The notes under the pieces: model-generated
What the model saw: the letters and a program-made list of their open reading frames with translations, nothing else
Databases searched by the model: none
What the model was told of the DNA's origin: nothing
Assembly: GCF_000156375.1 (NCBI RefSeq)
Contig: NZ_DS996359.1
Coordinates: 257,570 to 321,569, forward strand
Direction of reading: 5' to 3'
Length of the DNA stretch: 64,000 nucleotides
Source of the DNA: Desulfovibrio piger ATCC 29098
Lineage (GTDB): Bacteria > Desulfobacterota > Desulfovibrionia > Desulfovibrionales > Desulfovibrionaceae
Shown: positions 14,340 through 22,530 of the stretch, piece after piece
How positions within the stretch are numbered: the first letter of the stretch is position 1
Layout of the letters: every line of letters begins with the position of its first letter
Program-made: the position numbers and the translations under genes

Positions 14340-15002
14340 TTACTTGATACCGACAAGCGAAAGCAGCAGATCGCTGCCCCCGCCGATGAGAGGCCCGAGG
14401 ATGTGCCCCAACAGGCCCGTGGCCAGCAGGAGCACCAGGATGATGAAGCCGTAGCGCCCGGCGCTCATATAGGCCCAGGCGGCGCGCGGCGGCAGGAAAT
14501 AGGCCACGATCTTGCTGCCGTCCAGCGGCGGGATGGGCAGCAGGTTGATCCAGGCAAGGCAGAGGTTGATGTTCACCCCGGCCACCAGCATGAGCAGGAA
14601 ATAGCGCGTGGTGTCCGAGATGTCGGGGCTGGGCAGCATGGCCACCACGGCGCCCAGGGCAAGGGCAAAGCCGATGGCCAGCAGGAAGTTGGTCACGGGC
14701 CCGGCCAGGGCCACCCACATCATGTCGCGGGCGGGGTCGCGCAGGTTGCGCACGTTGACCGGCACCGGCTTGGCCCAGCCGAAGATGAAGCCCGTGCCCA
14801 GGCTGGTGAGCAGGAACACGGCCGCGCCCAGGGCGTCGAAATGCGAGACGGGATTGAGGGTCAGGCGGCCCATGAAGCGGGCGGTCTGGTCGCCCCTGCG
14901 GGAGGCCATCCAGCCGTGGGCCACTTCATGCATGATGATGCCGAGCAGGGTGGGGATCAGGTAGACAGCGAAGCGCTGTGCGTTGAATGCAAAATCGAAC
15001 AT
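14340..15002 (-). CDS. Site-2 protease family membrane metalloprotease
   Basis: A 220-residue M50-family intramembrane protein with the zinc motif HEVAHGWMA (HExxH) near residue 25 and a second motif NLLPIPPLDGSKI carrying the third ligand Asp. Five to six hydrophobic segments are visible. The short form without PDZ domain is the type often found beside trpS in bacteria; the substrate is unknown. I used ATG 15000-15002 (MFDFAFN); TTG three codons upstream is possible, and neither has a strong Shine-Dalgarno. Confidence 0.88.
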   Translation of the reverse strand: MFDFAFNAQRFAVYLIPTLLGIIMHEVAHGWMASRRGDQTARFMGRLTLNPVSHFDALGAAVFLLTSLGTGFIFGWAKPVPVNVRNLRDPARDMMWVALAGPVTNFLLAIGFALALGAVVAMLPSPDISDTTRYFLLMLVAGVNINLCLAWINLLPIPPLDGSKIVAYFLPPRAAWAYMSAGRYGFIILVLLLATGLLGHILGPLIGGGSDLLLSLVGIK

Positions 15003-15092
15003 CTGCCGCAAGTACCATGCAACGGGTCAAATGTCGATATGAGGGGCGGGAAGGGCAGGGCTTCCCCGGCCCGGCCCCGTCCCCGAAAGTCA

Positions 15093-15491
15093 TCACGCGA
15101 GGGGCATCCGGCCACGGAGGGGGCCGGTACGCCCGCCGCCGGTCAGGGCGTGGCTCTCGTCGATGAGCGCGAACAGCTCTCCGGGGGTGATGCCCCCGTC
15201 CAGAAGGATGGAGACCCAGTGCCTTTTATCCATATGATAGGCGGGCAGGATGCCCGGCGTGCCGCTGATGAGCAGATCCAGGACGCCATCGGACTTCAGG
15301 TTGATGATCTCCACCGGTCCGTCCCCGTCCAGGCCCAGCCTGTTCCCGGGCACGTCCATGATCAGGCCGTACCACTTCCGTCCCTGCCGGTGCCGCAGGA
15401 CCGCGTAGTGCGGATACCGGGTCCAGGGGTATTCCGGTTCCGTACCGAACTTTTCCCTGACGTAGGCGAAGATGTCTCCACGCGCGGGCAT
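15093..15491 (-). CDS. MmcQ/YjbR family protein
   Basis: A 132-residue protein of the MmcQ/YjbR double-wing fold. Typical motifs are FGTEPEYPWTRYPHYAVLRH near the N terminus, KWYGLIMDVP, VEIINLKSD, and the C-terminal HMDKRHWVSILLDGG. Family members are believed to bind DNA, but a physiological role is not established. Nineteen bases separate it from the downstream end of the small beta-grasp gene, so the two are probably cotranscribed. Confidence 0.85.
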   Translation of the reverse strand: MPARGDIFAYVREKFGTEPEYPWTRYPHYAVLRHRQGRKWYGLIMDVPGNRLGLDGDGPVEIINLKSDGVLDLLISGTPGILPAYHMDKRHWVSILLDGGITPGELFALIDESHALTGGGRTGPLRGRMPLA

Positions 15492-15510
15492 GACCGGCCT
15501 CCGCGGGGAT

Positions 15511-15762
15511 TTAGCCCACGCTGGCGACTTTGCGGACCAGCAGTTCGTCGTTGGGCCAGATCTGGCGGTCGGGGGTGAGCAGTTCGCCGTCGCGGGCCAC
15601 CAGGGCGCATTCTTCGGCCAGCCCCAGGGCCGTCAGCAGCTGGCGGGAGGTCTTGGGGCGGGGGATGGAGAGCCAGTGGTCCTCGGGCTGGAGGCGTACG
15701 GTGACGCGCGCGCCGGTGTGTTCGGGTTTGACGCAGTGGATGTGGCGGGGAGTCTCGCTCAT
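15511..15762 (-). CDS. Small beta-grasp (MoaD/ThiS-like) protein
   Basis: An 83-residue protein whose second half matches the ubiquitin-like beta-grasp pattern of sulfur carriers: SRQLLTALGLAEECALVARDG, then LLTPDRQIWPNDELLVRKVASVG. Sulfur carriers end in Gly-Gly; this one ends Val-Gly, so activation as a thiocarboxylate is uncertain. No E1-like or partner enzyme gene is adjacent. Alternatives are a structural beta-grasp protein or a carrier processed differently. Confidence 0.65.
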   Translation of the reverse strand: MSETPRHIHCVKPEHTGARVTVRLQPEDHWLSIPRPKTSRQLLTALGLAEECALVARDGELLTPDRQIWPNDELLVRKVASVG

Positions 15763-16165
15763 GGCTAGTTCCTTCGGGGCCTGTTGCCGGGACCTCGCGG
15801 CCGCACCGGCAAAGCCCGTTCTGCAGTGACGTCCCGGGCGGCGGGGCGGCCCTCCCGGGATGGATCTCCGGGAAAGACGCGGGGCCGGGGACAGGAAAGC
15901 TCAGCATACATACGTTGTTCTGTCCGTCTTGTCCATGTGCCGGGCATGCGCTGGGCGTCAGGGATCCTGCAAGGCAGCGGATCTTTTTGCAGTTTTCGAG
16001 GAATCAGGAATCAGCCTTGCGGACAGTGGAATAAAAAAATAAATAAATACACTATGTTATAATCAAATCATAAATTTTTCTCTCGTGGCCATATTGACAT
16101 TGAATTTCATTTTCATCATATACTTGAGTTGTGCGGGGCCTACCTGCCGCTGAGGAGGATCTTGT
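15763..16165. other. Gap between beta-grasp gene and feoA
   Basis: No gene is supported. The left half is G+C-rich. The right half becomes A+T-rich from about 16030 and contains the feo promoter and Fur-like site at 16094-16124. Confidence 0.6.
16094..16124 (+). promoter_or_regulatory. feo promoter with Fur-like box
   Basis: TTGACA (16094-16099) is followed by the palindromic TGAATTTCATTTTCA (16101-16115; TGAA-N7-TTCA, the 7-1-7 Fur core type) and TATACT (16119-16124). The stretch TTGACATTGAATTTC is repeated exactly in the promoter region at 23508-23522 on the opposite strand. Iron-dependent repression of feoAB is the natural reading. Confidence 0.7.
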
Positions 16166-16408
16166 ATGACTCTTGACGACGTCCACTCCATGTCCCGGTG
16201 CACGGTAAAACGGGTCACGGCAAAAGGTATGCTGGGGCAACGTCTCAGTGACATGGGATTTTGTCCGGGTATCTGCTTTCTGTTTGTAAGGCGTGCACCA
16301 CTCCAGGATCCTATCCACGTGCAGATCGGATCCTATCATGTGGCACTTCGCAGGGGTGAGGCCAGGCATATAGAGCTGGATTCCTGCTCTCCGTGCCCGG
16401 CAAGGTAA
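16166..16408 (+). CDS. feoA: Ferrous iron transport accessory protein FeoA
   Basis: An 80-residue SH3-like cytoplasmic protein that acts with FeoB in Fe(II) import. The family pattern is clear: a short first strand, GMLGQRLSDMGFCPG, VRRAPLQDPIHVQIGSYHVALRR. Cysteines at both ends (MSRC, CSPCPAR) are extra. GGAGG precedes the start. The feoB start lies 11 bp after its stop. Confidence 0.92.
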   Translation: MTLDDVHSMSRCTVKRVTAKGMLGQRLSDMGFCPGICFLFVRRAPLQDPIHVQIGSYHVALRRGEARHIELDSCSPCPAR

Positions 16409-16419
16409 GGAGCCAAGTC

Positions 16420-18885
16420 ATGGAACAGATCCTTACCGTTCTGGCCGGGCAGCCCAATTGCGGCAAATCGACCATCTTCAACATGCTCACCGGCGCCCGC
16501 CAGTATGTGGCCAATTACCCCGGTGTGACCGTCGAGAAAAAGGCGGGAAGTTTCGTGTGCGGCGACACTCGCGTCGAGCTGGTGGACCTGCCCGGGACGT
16601 ACAGCCTGGCTTCCTGGTCGCCGGAGGAGATGGCCGCCCGGCAGTTCATCGTGGAAGAGGATCCGGCACAGATCGTGGCGGTGCTCGATGCCTCGACGCT
16701 GGAAAAAAGCCTGTATCTTTGCCTGCAGCTTCTGGAGATGCGTCGGCCCACCCTGGCCGTGCTGAACATGATGGACGTGGCGGCGAAGCGGGGGATACGG
16801 GTGGATGCCGATGCCCTTTCCCGGGCGCTGGGCATCCCGGTCATCCGGGCCCAGGCCAGCAAGGGGATCGGGAAGCAGGAATTGTACAGCGCCATCACCG
16901 CGCGTCACGGCCGTTCCGGCAGCGCGGAGATCGTCGATTACGGCGAGCTGGAAACGGATATCCGGGAAATCACACGCCTGCTGCCCCGGCAAGGGGTCAA
17001 GGGCTATCCTTCCCGCTGGTTTGCCATCAAGCTGCTGGAGCAGGACAGCCTTGCCGAGGGGCTGCTCGCTTCCGTGGATACGGAAGATGGCCGCATCGCC
17101 GCCCTGATCCGCCAATGCCGCGAGTCCTGGGCGACGCGGCACGGTGAGGATATGGTCAGGAGCATCGCCCATGCCCGTTTCGCCCAGGCGCGGGACATCG
17201 CGGCACGCTGCTCGGAACGCCTGGAGTTCGTCACCTCGGTGACGGAAAAGGTGGATGCCGTCCTCTGCCACCGTTTCTGGGGCCCGCTCATCCTGCTGGG
17301 GATACTGTTCGTTTTTTACCAGGCCTCCGTCACGCTGGGCAATTATCTGGCCGCCCAGGTCTGGCCGGTCTGGGGCAAGCTGGAGGTCTGGGCCGCCGCC
17401 GTCCTGCCGCAGCAGGGCTTTCTGGAAGATCCCGTCCTGACGGCGCTGGGGTTGTGGATCGTCAAAAGCATCACGGCAGTGCTGAACTACCTGCCCATCT
17501 TCGTCATCATGTTCGCCCTGGTGGCCATCCTTGAGGATTCCGGCTACATGGCGCGCATCGCCTTCATCCTCGACAGGATCTTCCACCGTTTCGGCCTGCA
17601 CGGCCAGTCCACGCTGCCCCTGATCCTCGGCGGTGTCTATGTGGGCGGTTGCGCCATCCCCGGCGTCATCGCCACGCGTGCCATCCCCGATGAGCGGGCC
17701 AGGATGGCCACCATCCTCATCGTGCCCATGATGAACTGTCTGGCCAAAGTCCCGCTGTATCTGCTGCTGGTGGGGGCCTTTTTCAGCAGCCACGCGGGCT
17801 GGGCCATGTTCTTCATCGGGACGGTGACGCTGCTCATGGGCCTCATCGTGGCCAAGATCCTTTCCCTGACCCTGCTGCGCGGGCACAACCCCGCCCCGTT
17901 CATCATCGAGCTGCCCATCTACCACATGCCGTCGGTCTACGGGGTCATCCGCCAGACCGTGGACCGCATCTGGATGTTCCTGCGCAAGATCGGTTCCGTT
18001 GTGGTGGCCGTGGCCGTCATCATCTTCGCCCTCATCAATTTTCCCGATCTGCCGGCCGAACGGCTCGCCCATTATGAGGGGCAGCAGAAGGCCCTTGAGC
18101 AGGCCTTCCTGGCAGCGGTGGACAAGACCTCGTTCAAGGGGCGTCTTGAGGCCGCGGACATCGTACCGCTCCTGCTCTATCAGGAGGATCTTCGCGAGCG
18201 GAAACGCGGTCTGACGCAGGCCGAGGCCAATGCCGTCAACCAGGCCGCCCTGGAAGAGAACCCCGTCTATGCCGCCGTGGCCCTGCGCCAGGGCAAGGAC
18301 GGCAAGCTGCTGGCCGGGGAATTGCGCAAGATCGACGGCAAACGCAAGACCCTGCGGCGCGAGATCCGCCAGGAACGTTTCGAGGACAGCTTCCTGGGAC
18401 GTGCCGGCAAGGCGCTGGAAAGCGTCACTGCCGGAGCTGGCTTCACCTGGCGCATCAACGTGGCCCTGCTTTCCGCCCTGGCTGCCAAGGAGAACAGTGC
18501 CGCGACGCTGGGCGCCATCTATGGCCTGGACGGGATGAGCATCGGCGAAGGCATGGCCTCGGTGAGCGGTTTCACGCCCCTGCATGCCCTGGCGCTCATG
18601 CTGTTCATGGCTCTTTACCCGCCGTGCGTGCCTGCGGCCATCATGGTGAAGACACAGACGCTGTCCACGCGCTGGATGCTCTTTTCCATCCTTTTCCAGA
18701 TGACCGTCGGCCTTATGGTGGCCACCCTGGTGTTCACAGGCGGATCCTGGCTCGGCCTGAGCGGCTTTGAAGCCATGTGGGCCTACTACGGTTTCTGCCT
18801 TGTCCTGCTGTTGCTCCTGGCACTGGTACCGGCTGGGGAGGAACAGCAAAAGCCCGGCCCCGTTGCCGGCCCCGCCCGTCCATAA
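16420..18885 (+). CDS. feoB: Ferrous iron permease FeoB
   Basis: An 821-residue Fe(II) transporter with an N-terminal G domain (GQPNCGKST near residue 8; DLPGTYSL switch II; NMMD) and a helical regulatory domain, then a membrane domain of two Gate repeats. The membrane motifs GCAIPGVIATR and LSALAAKENSAATLG are recognisable. Between the halves, at about residues 541-657, lies a long charged segment rich in Gln, Glu and Lys, which makes the protein longer than typical FeoB. The start at 16420 has AAGGAG; upstream in-frame codons overlap feoA. It is followed by two genes for secreted proteins. Confidence 0.96.
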   Translation: MEQILTVLAGQPNCGKSTIFNMLTGARQYVANYPGVTVEKKAGSFVCGDTRVELVDLPGTYSLASWSPEEMAARQFIVEEDPAQIVAVLDASTLEKSLYLCLQLLEMRRPTLAVLNMMDVAAKRGIRVDADALSRALGIPVIRAQASKGIGKQELYSAITARHGRSGSAEIVDYGELETDIREITRLLPRQGVKGYPSRWFAIKLLEQDSLAEGLLASVDTEDGRIAALIRQCRESWATRHGEDMVRSIAHARFAQARDIAARCSERLEFVTSVTEKVDAVLCHRFWGPLILLGILFVFYQASVTLGNYLAAQVWPVWGKLEVWAAAVLPQQGFLEDPVLTALGLWIVKSITAVLNYLPIFVIMFALVAILEDSGYMARIAFILDRIFHRFGLHGQSTLPLILGGVYVGGCAIPGVIATRAIPDERARMATILIVPMMNCLAKVPLYLLLVGAFFSSHAGWAMFFIGTVTLLMGLIVAKILSLTLLRGHNPAPFIIELPIYHMPSVYGVIRQTVDRIWMFLRKIGSVVVAVAVIIFALINFPDLPAERLAHYEGQQKALEQAFLAAVDKTSFKGRLEAADIVPLLLYQEDLRERKRGLTQAEANAVNQAALEENPVYAAVALRQGKDGKLLAGELRKIDGKRKTLRREIRQERFEDSFLGRAGKALESVTAGAGFTWRINVALLSALAAKENSAATLGAIYGLDGMSIGEGMASVSGFTPLHALALMLFMALYPPCVPAAIMVKTQTLSTRWMLFSILFQMTVGLMVATLVFTGGSWLGLSGFEAMWAYYGFCLVLLLLLALVPAGEEQQKPGPVAGPARP

Positions 18886-18918
18886 CCCCAAACCCTGTTT
18901 GTGCATGAGGAGGAATCT

Positions 18919-19236
18919 ATGTTCAGGTTGTTTGCTTCCCTGGCCCTGGCCGCCGCGGTGGCCCTGCCCGGCGCGGCTTTTGCCCACAGCGCCATTTTCG
19001 ACTGCTTCGACAATGGTGACGGGACCGTTTCGTGCCAGGGGGGATATTCTGACGGCTCGTCCGCTTCGGGCGTGAGCATCAAGATCAAGGACGCCAAGGG
19101 CGACGTGCTGCGGGAGCTCAAGCTGGACAGCAACAGCGAGGTCTCCTTCCCGAAGCCCGAAGGGGACTACAAGGTCATGTTCGATGGCGGTGAAGGCCAT
19201 TCCATCGAGCTCGACGGCAAGAAGATCGTGCAGTAG
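18919..19236 (+). CDS. Small secreted protein of the feo locus (copy 1)
   Basis: A 105-residue precursor with signal peptide MFRLFASLALAAAVALPGAA and cleavage predicted after AFA, leaving His as residue 1 (HSAIFDCFDNGDGTVSCQGG). The mature protein has two Cys, a probable disulfide, and a compact beta-rich sequence ending in GGEGHSIELDGKK. A paralogue (23548-23868) keeps the CFDN-DGT--CQGGYSDGSSA motif and LDSNSEV. GAGGAGG precedes the start. Position directly after feoB under a Fur-like promoter suggests a periplasmic iron-related role. I know no characterised family member. Confidence 0.85.
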   Translation: MFRLFASLALAAAVALPGAAFAHSAIFDCFDNGDGTVSCQGGYSDGSSASGVSIKIKDAKGDVLRELKLDSNSEVSFPKPEGDYKVMFDGGEGHSIELDGKKIVQ

Positions 19237-19272
19237 CCCGGATCGTCCCACAGAAACATAAGCGAGGTTGCT

Positions 19273-20100
19273 ATGAAAAAAATGTCCTTTGCCGCGCTGG
19301 GCCTTGCCGGCGCCCTGCTGCTTGCCGCCCCCGCCCAGGCCCATTTCATGATGGCCTATACGCCGCAGACCGCTCTGGAAAAAGCCGCCGATCTGGATTT
19401 CCGCATCGTCTTCACCCACCCTGCCGAAGCCGGCCACATGATGGACATGGGGGGCGTGAAGGAATTCTATGCCCTGCACCAGCGCGGTGACGGTGAGGCC
19501 AAAAAGATCGACTTCAAACCCCTGTTGAAGGAGATCACCTGGAAGAACCCGGACTCCAGCGCCCCGGCCTTCTCCGCCCTGGTGCCGCGCAAGGAGCTGC
19601 GCAGCATGGGTGACTACATGTTCGTCATGGTGCCCGGCTACTATTATGAGAAGGAAGAAGACGTCTACATGCAGCAGATCACCAAGCTGCTGGTGAACGT
19701 GGGCGGCATCCCCGGCAACTGGAACACGCCGGCGGGCCTGCCGTGCGAGATCGTGCCCCTGGCCAAGCCTTACGGCCTGTGGACGGGCAATGTCTTCCAG
19801 GGCCAGGTGCTTTCCAACGGCAAGCCCGTGGCCGGTGCCGAGGTGGAAGTGGAATACATGAGCCATGAGCCGAACCTCAAGAAGAACGGCCTGTCGGCCA
19901 AGTCTTCCGTCAAGTATCCCAATGGCGTCATGGTGACGCAGGCCATCATGACGGATGCCAACGGCGTCTTCACCTTCGGCATCCCCAAGGCCGGCTGGTG
20001 GGGCTTCGCGGCCCTCGGTGTCGGTCCCGACAAGAAGCACGACGGCAAGGAACTGTCCCAGGATGCTGTGATCTGGGTACAGGCCGTCGACATGAAGTAG
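19273..20100 (+). CDS. DUF4198-type periplasmic protein
   Basis: A 275-residue precursor with a signal peptide (MKKMSFAALGLAGALLLAAP) cut after AQA to give a mature N terminus HFMMAYTP. This matches the DUF4198 family, whose members are secreted and often sit with nickel, cobalt or other metal transporters. A C-terminal Ig-like/transthyretin-like domain is suggested by GQVLSNGKPVAGAEVEVEY and TDANGVFTFGIPKAGWW. HPAEAGHMMDM near residue 48 offers further possible metal ligands. It is probably cotranscribed with feoAB, so a periplasmic Fe(II) capture or delivery role is plausible but not shown. Confidence 0.78.
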   Translation: MKKMSFAALGLAGALLLAAPAQAHFMMAYTPQTALEKAADLDFRIVFTHPAEAGHMMDMGGVKEFYALHQRGDGEAKKIDFKPLLKEITWKNPDSSAPAFSALVPRKELRSMGDYMFVMVPGYYYEKEEDVYMQQITKLLVNVGGIPGNWNTPAGLPCEIVPLAKPYGLWTGNVFQGQVLSNGKPVAGAEVEVEYMSHEPNLKKNGLSAKSSVKYPNGVMVTQAIMTDANGVFTFGIPKAGWWGFAALGVGPDKKHDGKELSQDAVIWVQAVDMK

Positions 20101-20171
20101 CTCATCCGAGCACAGCACTCATTCGCAAGGGGTACGGGTGGTCCGTGCCCCGACTGCAAACCTTCCTTCAG

Positions 20172-20207
20172 AAAAGGCCGGAGCAGGGACCCCGCTCCGG
20201 CCTTTTT
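20172..20207 (+). terminator. Terminator of the feo unit
   Basis: AAAGGCCGGAGC and GCTCCGGCCTTT form a perfect stem followed by further T residues, 72 bp after the DUF4198 gene. Confidence 0.88.
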
Positions 20208-20461
20208 GCCGTCGTGGCGGAAGATTGCAGTGGTGGGAAAACGTACTCGGCGGACGGATGCCCCGGATGCGCGCAAGGGCGTTCGCGCCGTCTTATGGCC
20301 GTGGTTCCGTCCGGCAGTCCCGGCCGCATCCGACGAAGGCGGTGTCCGTCTGCCTCTCCGGTACCGTTCGGACAGGCTCCCGGGGCGGCAGAGCGCCCGG
20401 CAGTTCGGCAAGCGGAGATAGAAGGTGCCGCCTTTACGCTTCCACGGGGCGTTACGGCCGG

Positions 20462-20499
20462 CAAAAGAAAGGCGGGACAGCCAGGCTGTCCCGCCTTTC
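20462..20499 (-). terminator. Terminator of the ABC/DUF4857-like unit
   Basis: GAAAGGCGGGACAGC and GCTGTCCCGCCTTTC form a perfect 15-bp stem with a short loop, followed on the minus strand by TTTTGC. Confidence 0.82.
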
Positions 20500-20523
20500 A
20501 GGAACAGGGGGCCCCTGCCGGCA

Positions 20524-21849
20524 TCAGCTCCGTTCGTCAAGGAGCAGCAGAGGGATCAGGCTGAAGATGCCGCCCCCCAGGACCATGCCGACCTCAAGCC
20601 AGCGGCTGCCCGTGAGTTCATGCCGCCGTGCGAGACGCAGGCCATGGAGCAGGGCCAGTACCAGGCAGAACGGCAGGGCAAGGGAAGCCCAGCGGGGAGA
20701 GAGCGTGATCTCGGGCGAGAAGGACTCCCGGTCTTCATGGGTGAACGTCAGGCGGAAGGGGAAGATGGTGTCGGCAAGGTGATGCTGCCAGACGCGTTGG
20801 GCACGGGACATGTGGTGCGAAAAGGTCCGTAACGGGAGAAGCGGCGTGTCCGTCAGTGCCTGCGGCAGCCTGTAGACAGCGGCATGCAGGTGTGTCGCGT
20901 CCGATACGACGGCCGTGAGGTAGAGGGGATCGAAGATGAGCTTGCAATCCATGCTGTCAGGCTCGTAATGCGGTATGGACAGCGGCAGCAATGCCGGCGG
21001 CAGTCCGGCTCCGCGCTCCTTCATGAGCCAGACGGTCTTCTCATCATCCAGCATCAGTCCCAGCCAGCGACGTTCCCGGCTTTCGGATACCAGAACGTGG
21101 CGGGGCGTGACGCCGGACGGTAATGGCACGGCCGTCACTCGCGGCTGGTCATGGTATCGCAGCAGGTGGAAGAGCGCCCCTGTCCCGTCCACCAGAAAGA
21201 CGCCCCCCTCATATGGCTTGAAGGTGGTGAAGTTCCCCCCTACATGTCGGGCGGGAAAACGGAATCCCGCCGCGAGCAGAGCGTCGGTAAAACGCCTGCT
21301 CAGGCCCTGGTCCGGTGTGTTGCTGTCGGCGTTGAGGAACTGCATCCCTGTTGCCGTCAGGCGGAAGCGGTCGTCCGGGTAGACCAGCGCCACCTGTCCA
21401 GGATCGGCTTCCAGCAGGGGCAGATATTCCCGTGCAGGCCCCTTGCCGTCAAGCTGGCGTGCGGGCAGTTCCAGGACCCGTCGTGAGCGCTCGATATCCT
21501 CACGTTGCAGGATCCTGCCTTCAAGGCGGACGGGGAGCAGCCCGCGGGCCTCCATATTGCGGAAATAGATGAAGGGCAGGGCCGCCTCGAATTCCAGCCG
21601 GTCATGGTAACCGCCGTCTTCGTCCTTGTAGACGATATCGGCATGGTGCCCGTCGGATTTTTGGGCGGCTTTTTCGTCCTCGCCGTGGACCTGTTCCGTA
21701 TAAATGAATTTTTTCAGCACGGGACTGAAGAAGGCATGTGTTTTGTCCAGCGATTTGAGCAGGGCCATGTCATAGAGCTGTGGCAGGCCCCAGGACAGGA
21801 TAAGAACGGACATTAGGGTAAGGCAGAGCAGGGCTGCGGCACGCATCAT
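20524..21849 (-). CDS. Membrane-anchored periplasmic protein, DUF4857-like
   Basis: A 441-residue protein with an N-terminal membrane anchor (LLCLTLMSVLILSWGLPQL), a large extracytoplasmic region, and two C-terminal hydrophobic segments (WASLALPFCLVLALLHGL and VGMVLGGGIFSLIPLLLL). The extracytoplasmic part contains GGVFLVDGTGALFHLL and similar segments that could be beta-propeller blades. Layout and context resemble the DUF4857 family that accompanies ABC genes near feo loci; that assignment is from memory. Start ATG 21847-21849 overlaps the permease stop. It is the last gene of a three-gene unit and probably part of the complex. Confidence 0.65.
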   Translation of the reverse strand: MMRAAALLCLTLMSVLILSWGLPQLYDMALLKSLDKTHAFFSPVLKKFIYTEQVHGEDEKAAQKSDGHHADIVYKDEDGGYHDRLEFEAALPFIYFRNMEARGLLPVRLEGRILQREDIERSRRVLELPARQLDGKGPAREYLPLLEADPGQVALVYPDDRFRLTATGMQFLNADSNTPDQGLSRRFTDALLAAGFRFPARHVGGNFTTFKPYEGGVFLVDGTGALFHLLRYHDQPRVTAVPLPSGVTPRHVLVSESRERRWLGLMLDDEKTVWLMKERGAGLPPALLPLSIPHYEPDSMDCKLIFDPLYLTAVVSDATHLHAAVYRLPQALTDTPLLPLRTFSHHMSRAQRVWQHHLADTIFPFRLTFTHEDRESFSPEITLSPRWASLALPFCLVLALLHGLRLARRHELTGSRWLEVGMVLGGGIFSLIPLLLLDERS

Positions 21850-22526
21850 TCGATTCTCCTGTGCCGGTAGTTCAGGGCGGGCAGCAGCAGGCCCGTGGCC
21901 AGGACAGGCAGGCCTGCTGCGAAGAAGGGCAGGCTGGGGGCGAAGGCTCCGGGAGCTGCCCGGGCAAGCAGGAGGGGGCAGATGCCCGCCGCCAGCATCA
22001 CGCCGAGGAGCCGGGCCTTGCGTTGGGGTTCCAGAAGGCAGAAGGCAAGGCACAGATAGGCATACAGGCCCGCGAGGAACCAGGGGGCAGTCGTCAGCAG
22101 GGCCAGGCGGGCCGCCTCAGGAGGGAACGCACTATGGCAGAGGAGGACGAGAACGAGGGCATCGAGGCCATAGAGCAGCGTCAGAAAAAGGAGCCCGAAC
22201 AGCAGATGGGCCAGTATCAGGGGAGCCATGCCGCAGGGAAGATGCAGGGAGATGCGGAATCGCTCGTCACGCATTTCCGGCAGGAACTGGAAGCAGCAGA
22301 AGACAAGGGCGCTGCACAGGGGAAGGTAGGCCAGAGGCGCGTAGGGGATCTGACCCAGGTCCAGCACCCTGTACCAGACGATTTCGGGATGGTCCTGCAG
22401 GAAAAGACGGCGGATGGCCAGCCAAAGCCAGGTCATGAAGGCCAGATTTCCCGCGCACAGCAGGGCCATGCCCGCGCGGGTCTTGAGAAATTCCTTGAAA
22501 AAGATGCTTCGCAGCAAAAGTATCAT
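21846..22526 (-). CDS. ABC-2-type permease-like membrane protein
   Basis: A 226-residue integral membrane protein with about six hydrophobic segments and no ATPase motifs. It lies between an ABC ATPase gene (4 bp upstream) and the DUF4857-like gene (overlap ATGA). The N terminus MILLLRSIFFKEFLKTRAGM is typical of ABC-2 permeases, which start with a cytoplasmic amphipathic helix before the first membrane span. GGAGG precedes the start. A single permease gene suggests a homodimer, possibly with the neighbouring membrane protein as partner. Confidence 0.72.
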   Translation of the reverse strand: MILLLRSIFFKEFLKTRAGMALLCAGNLAFMTWLWLAIRRLFLQDHPEIVWYRVLDLGQIPYAPLAYLPLCSALVFCCFQFLPEMRDERFRISLHLPCGMAPLILAHLLFGLLFLTLLYGLDALVLVLLCHSAFPPEAARLALLTTAPWFLAGLYAYLCLAFCLLEPQRKARLLGVMLAAGICPLLLARAAPGAFAPSLPFFAAGLPVLATGLLLPALNYRHRRIE

Positions 22527-22530
22527 CCCG

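Larger units (their letters stand above)
20101..20523. other. Convergent gap between feo unit and ABC unit
   Basis: No gene is supported. It contains the plus-strand terminator at 20172-20207 and the minus-strand terminator at 20462-20499. Confidence 0.7.

Noticed and set aside
16336-20118. A 1260-codon minus-strand open frame opposite feoB
   Set aside because: It is the antisense shadow of feoB and downstream genes, His/Gly/Gln-rich, with no ribosome-binding site and no domain; GC-rich codon bias makes such frames open.
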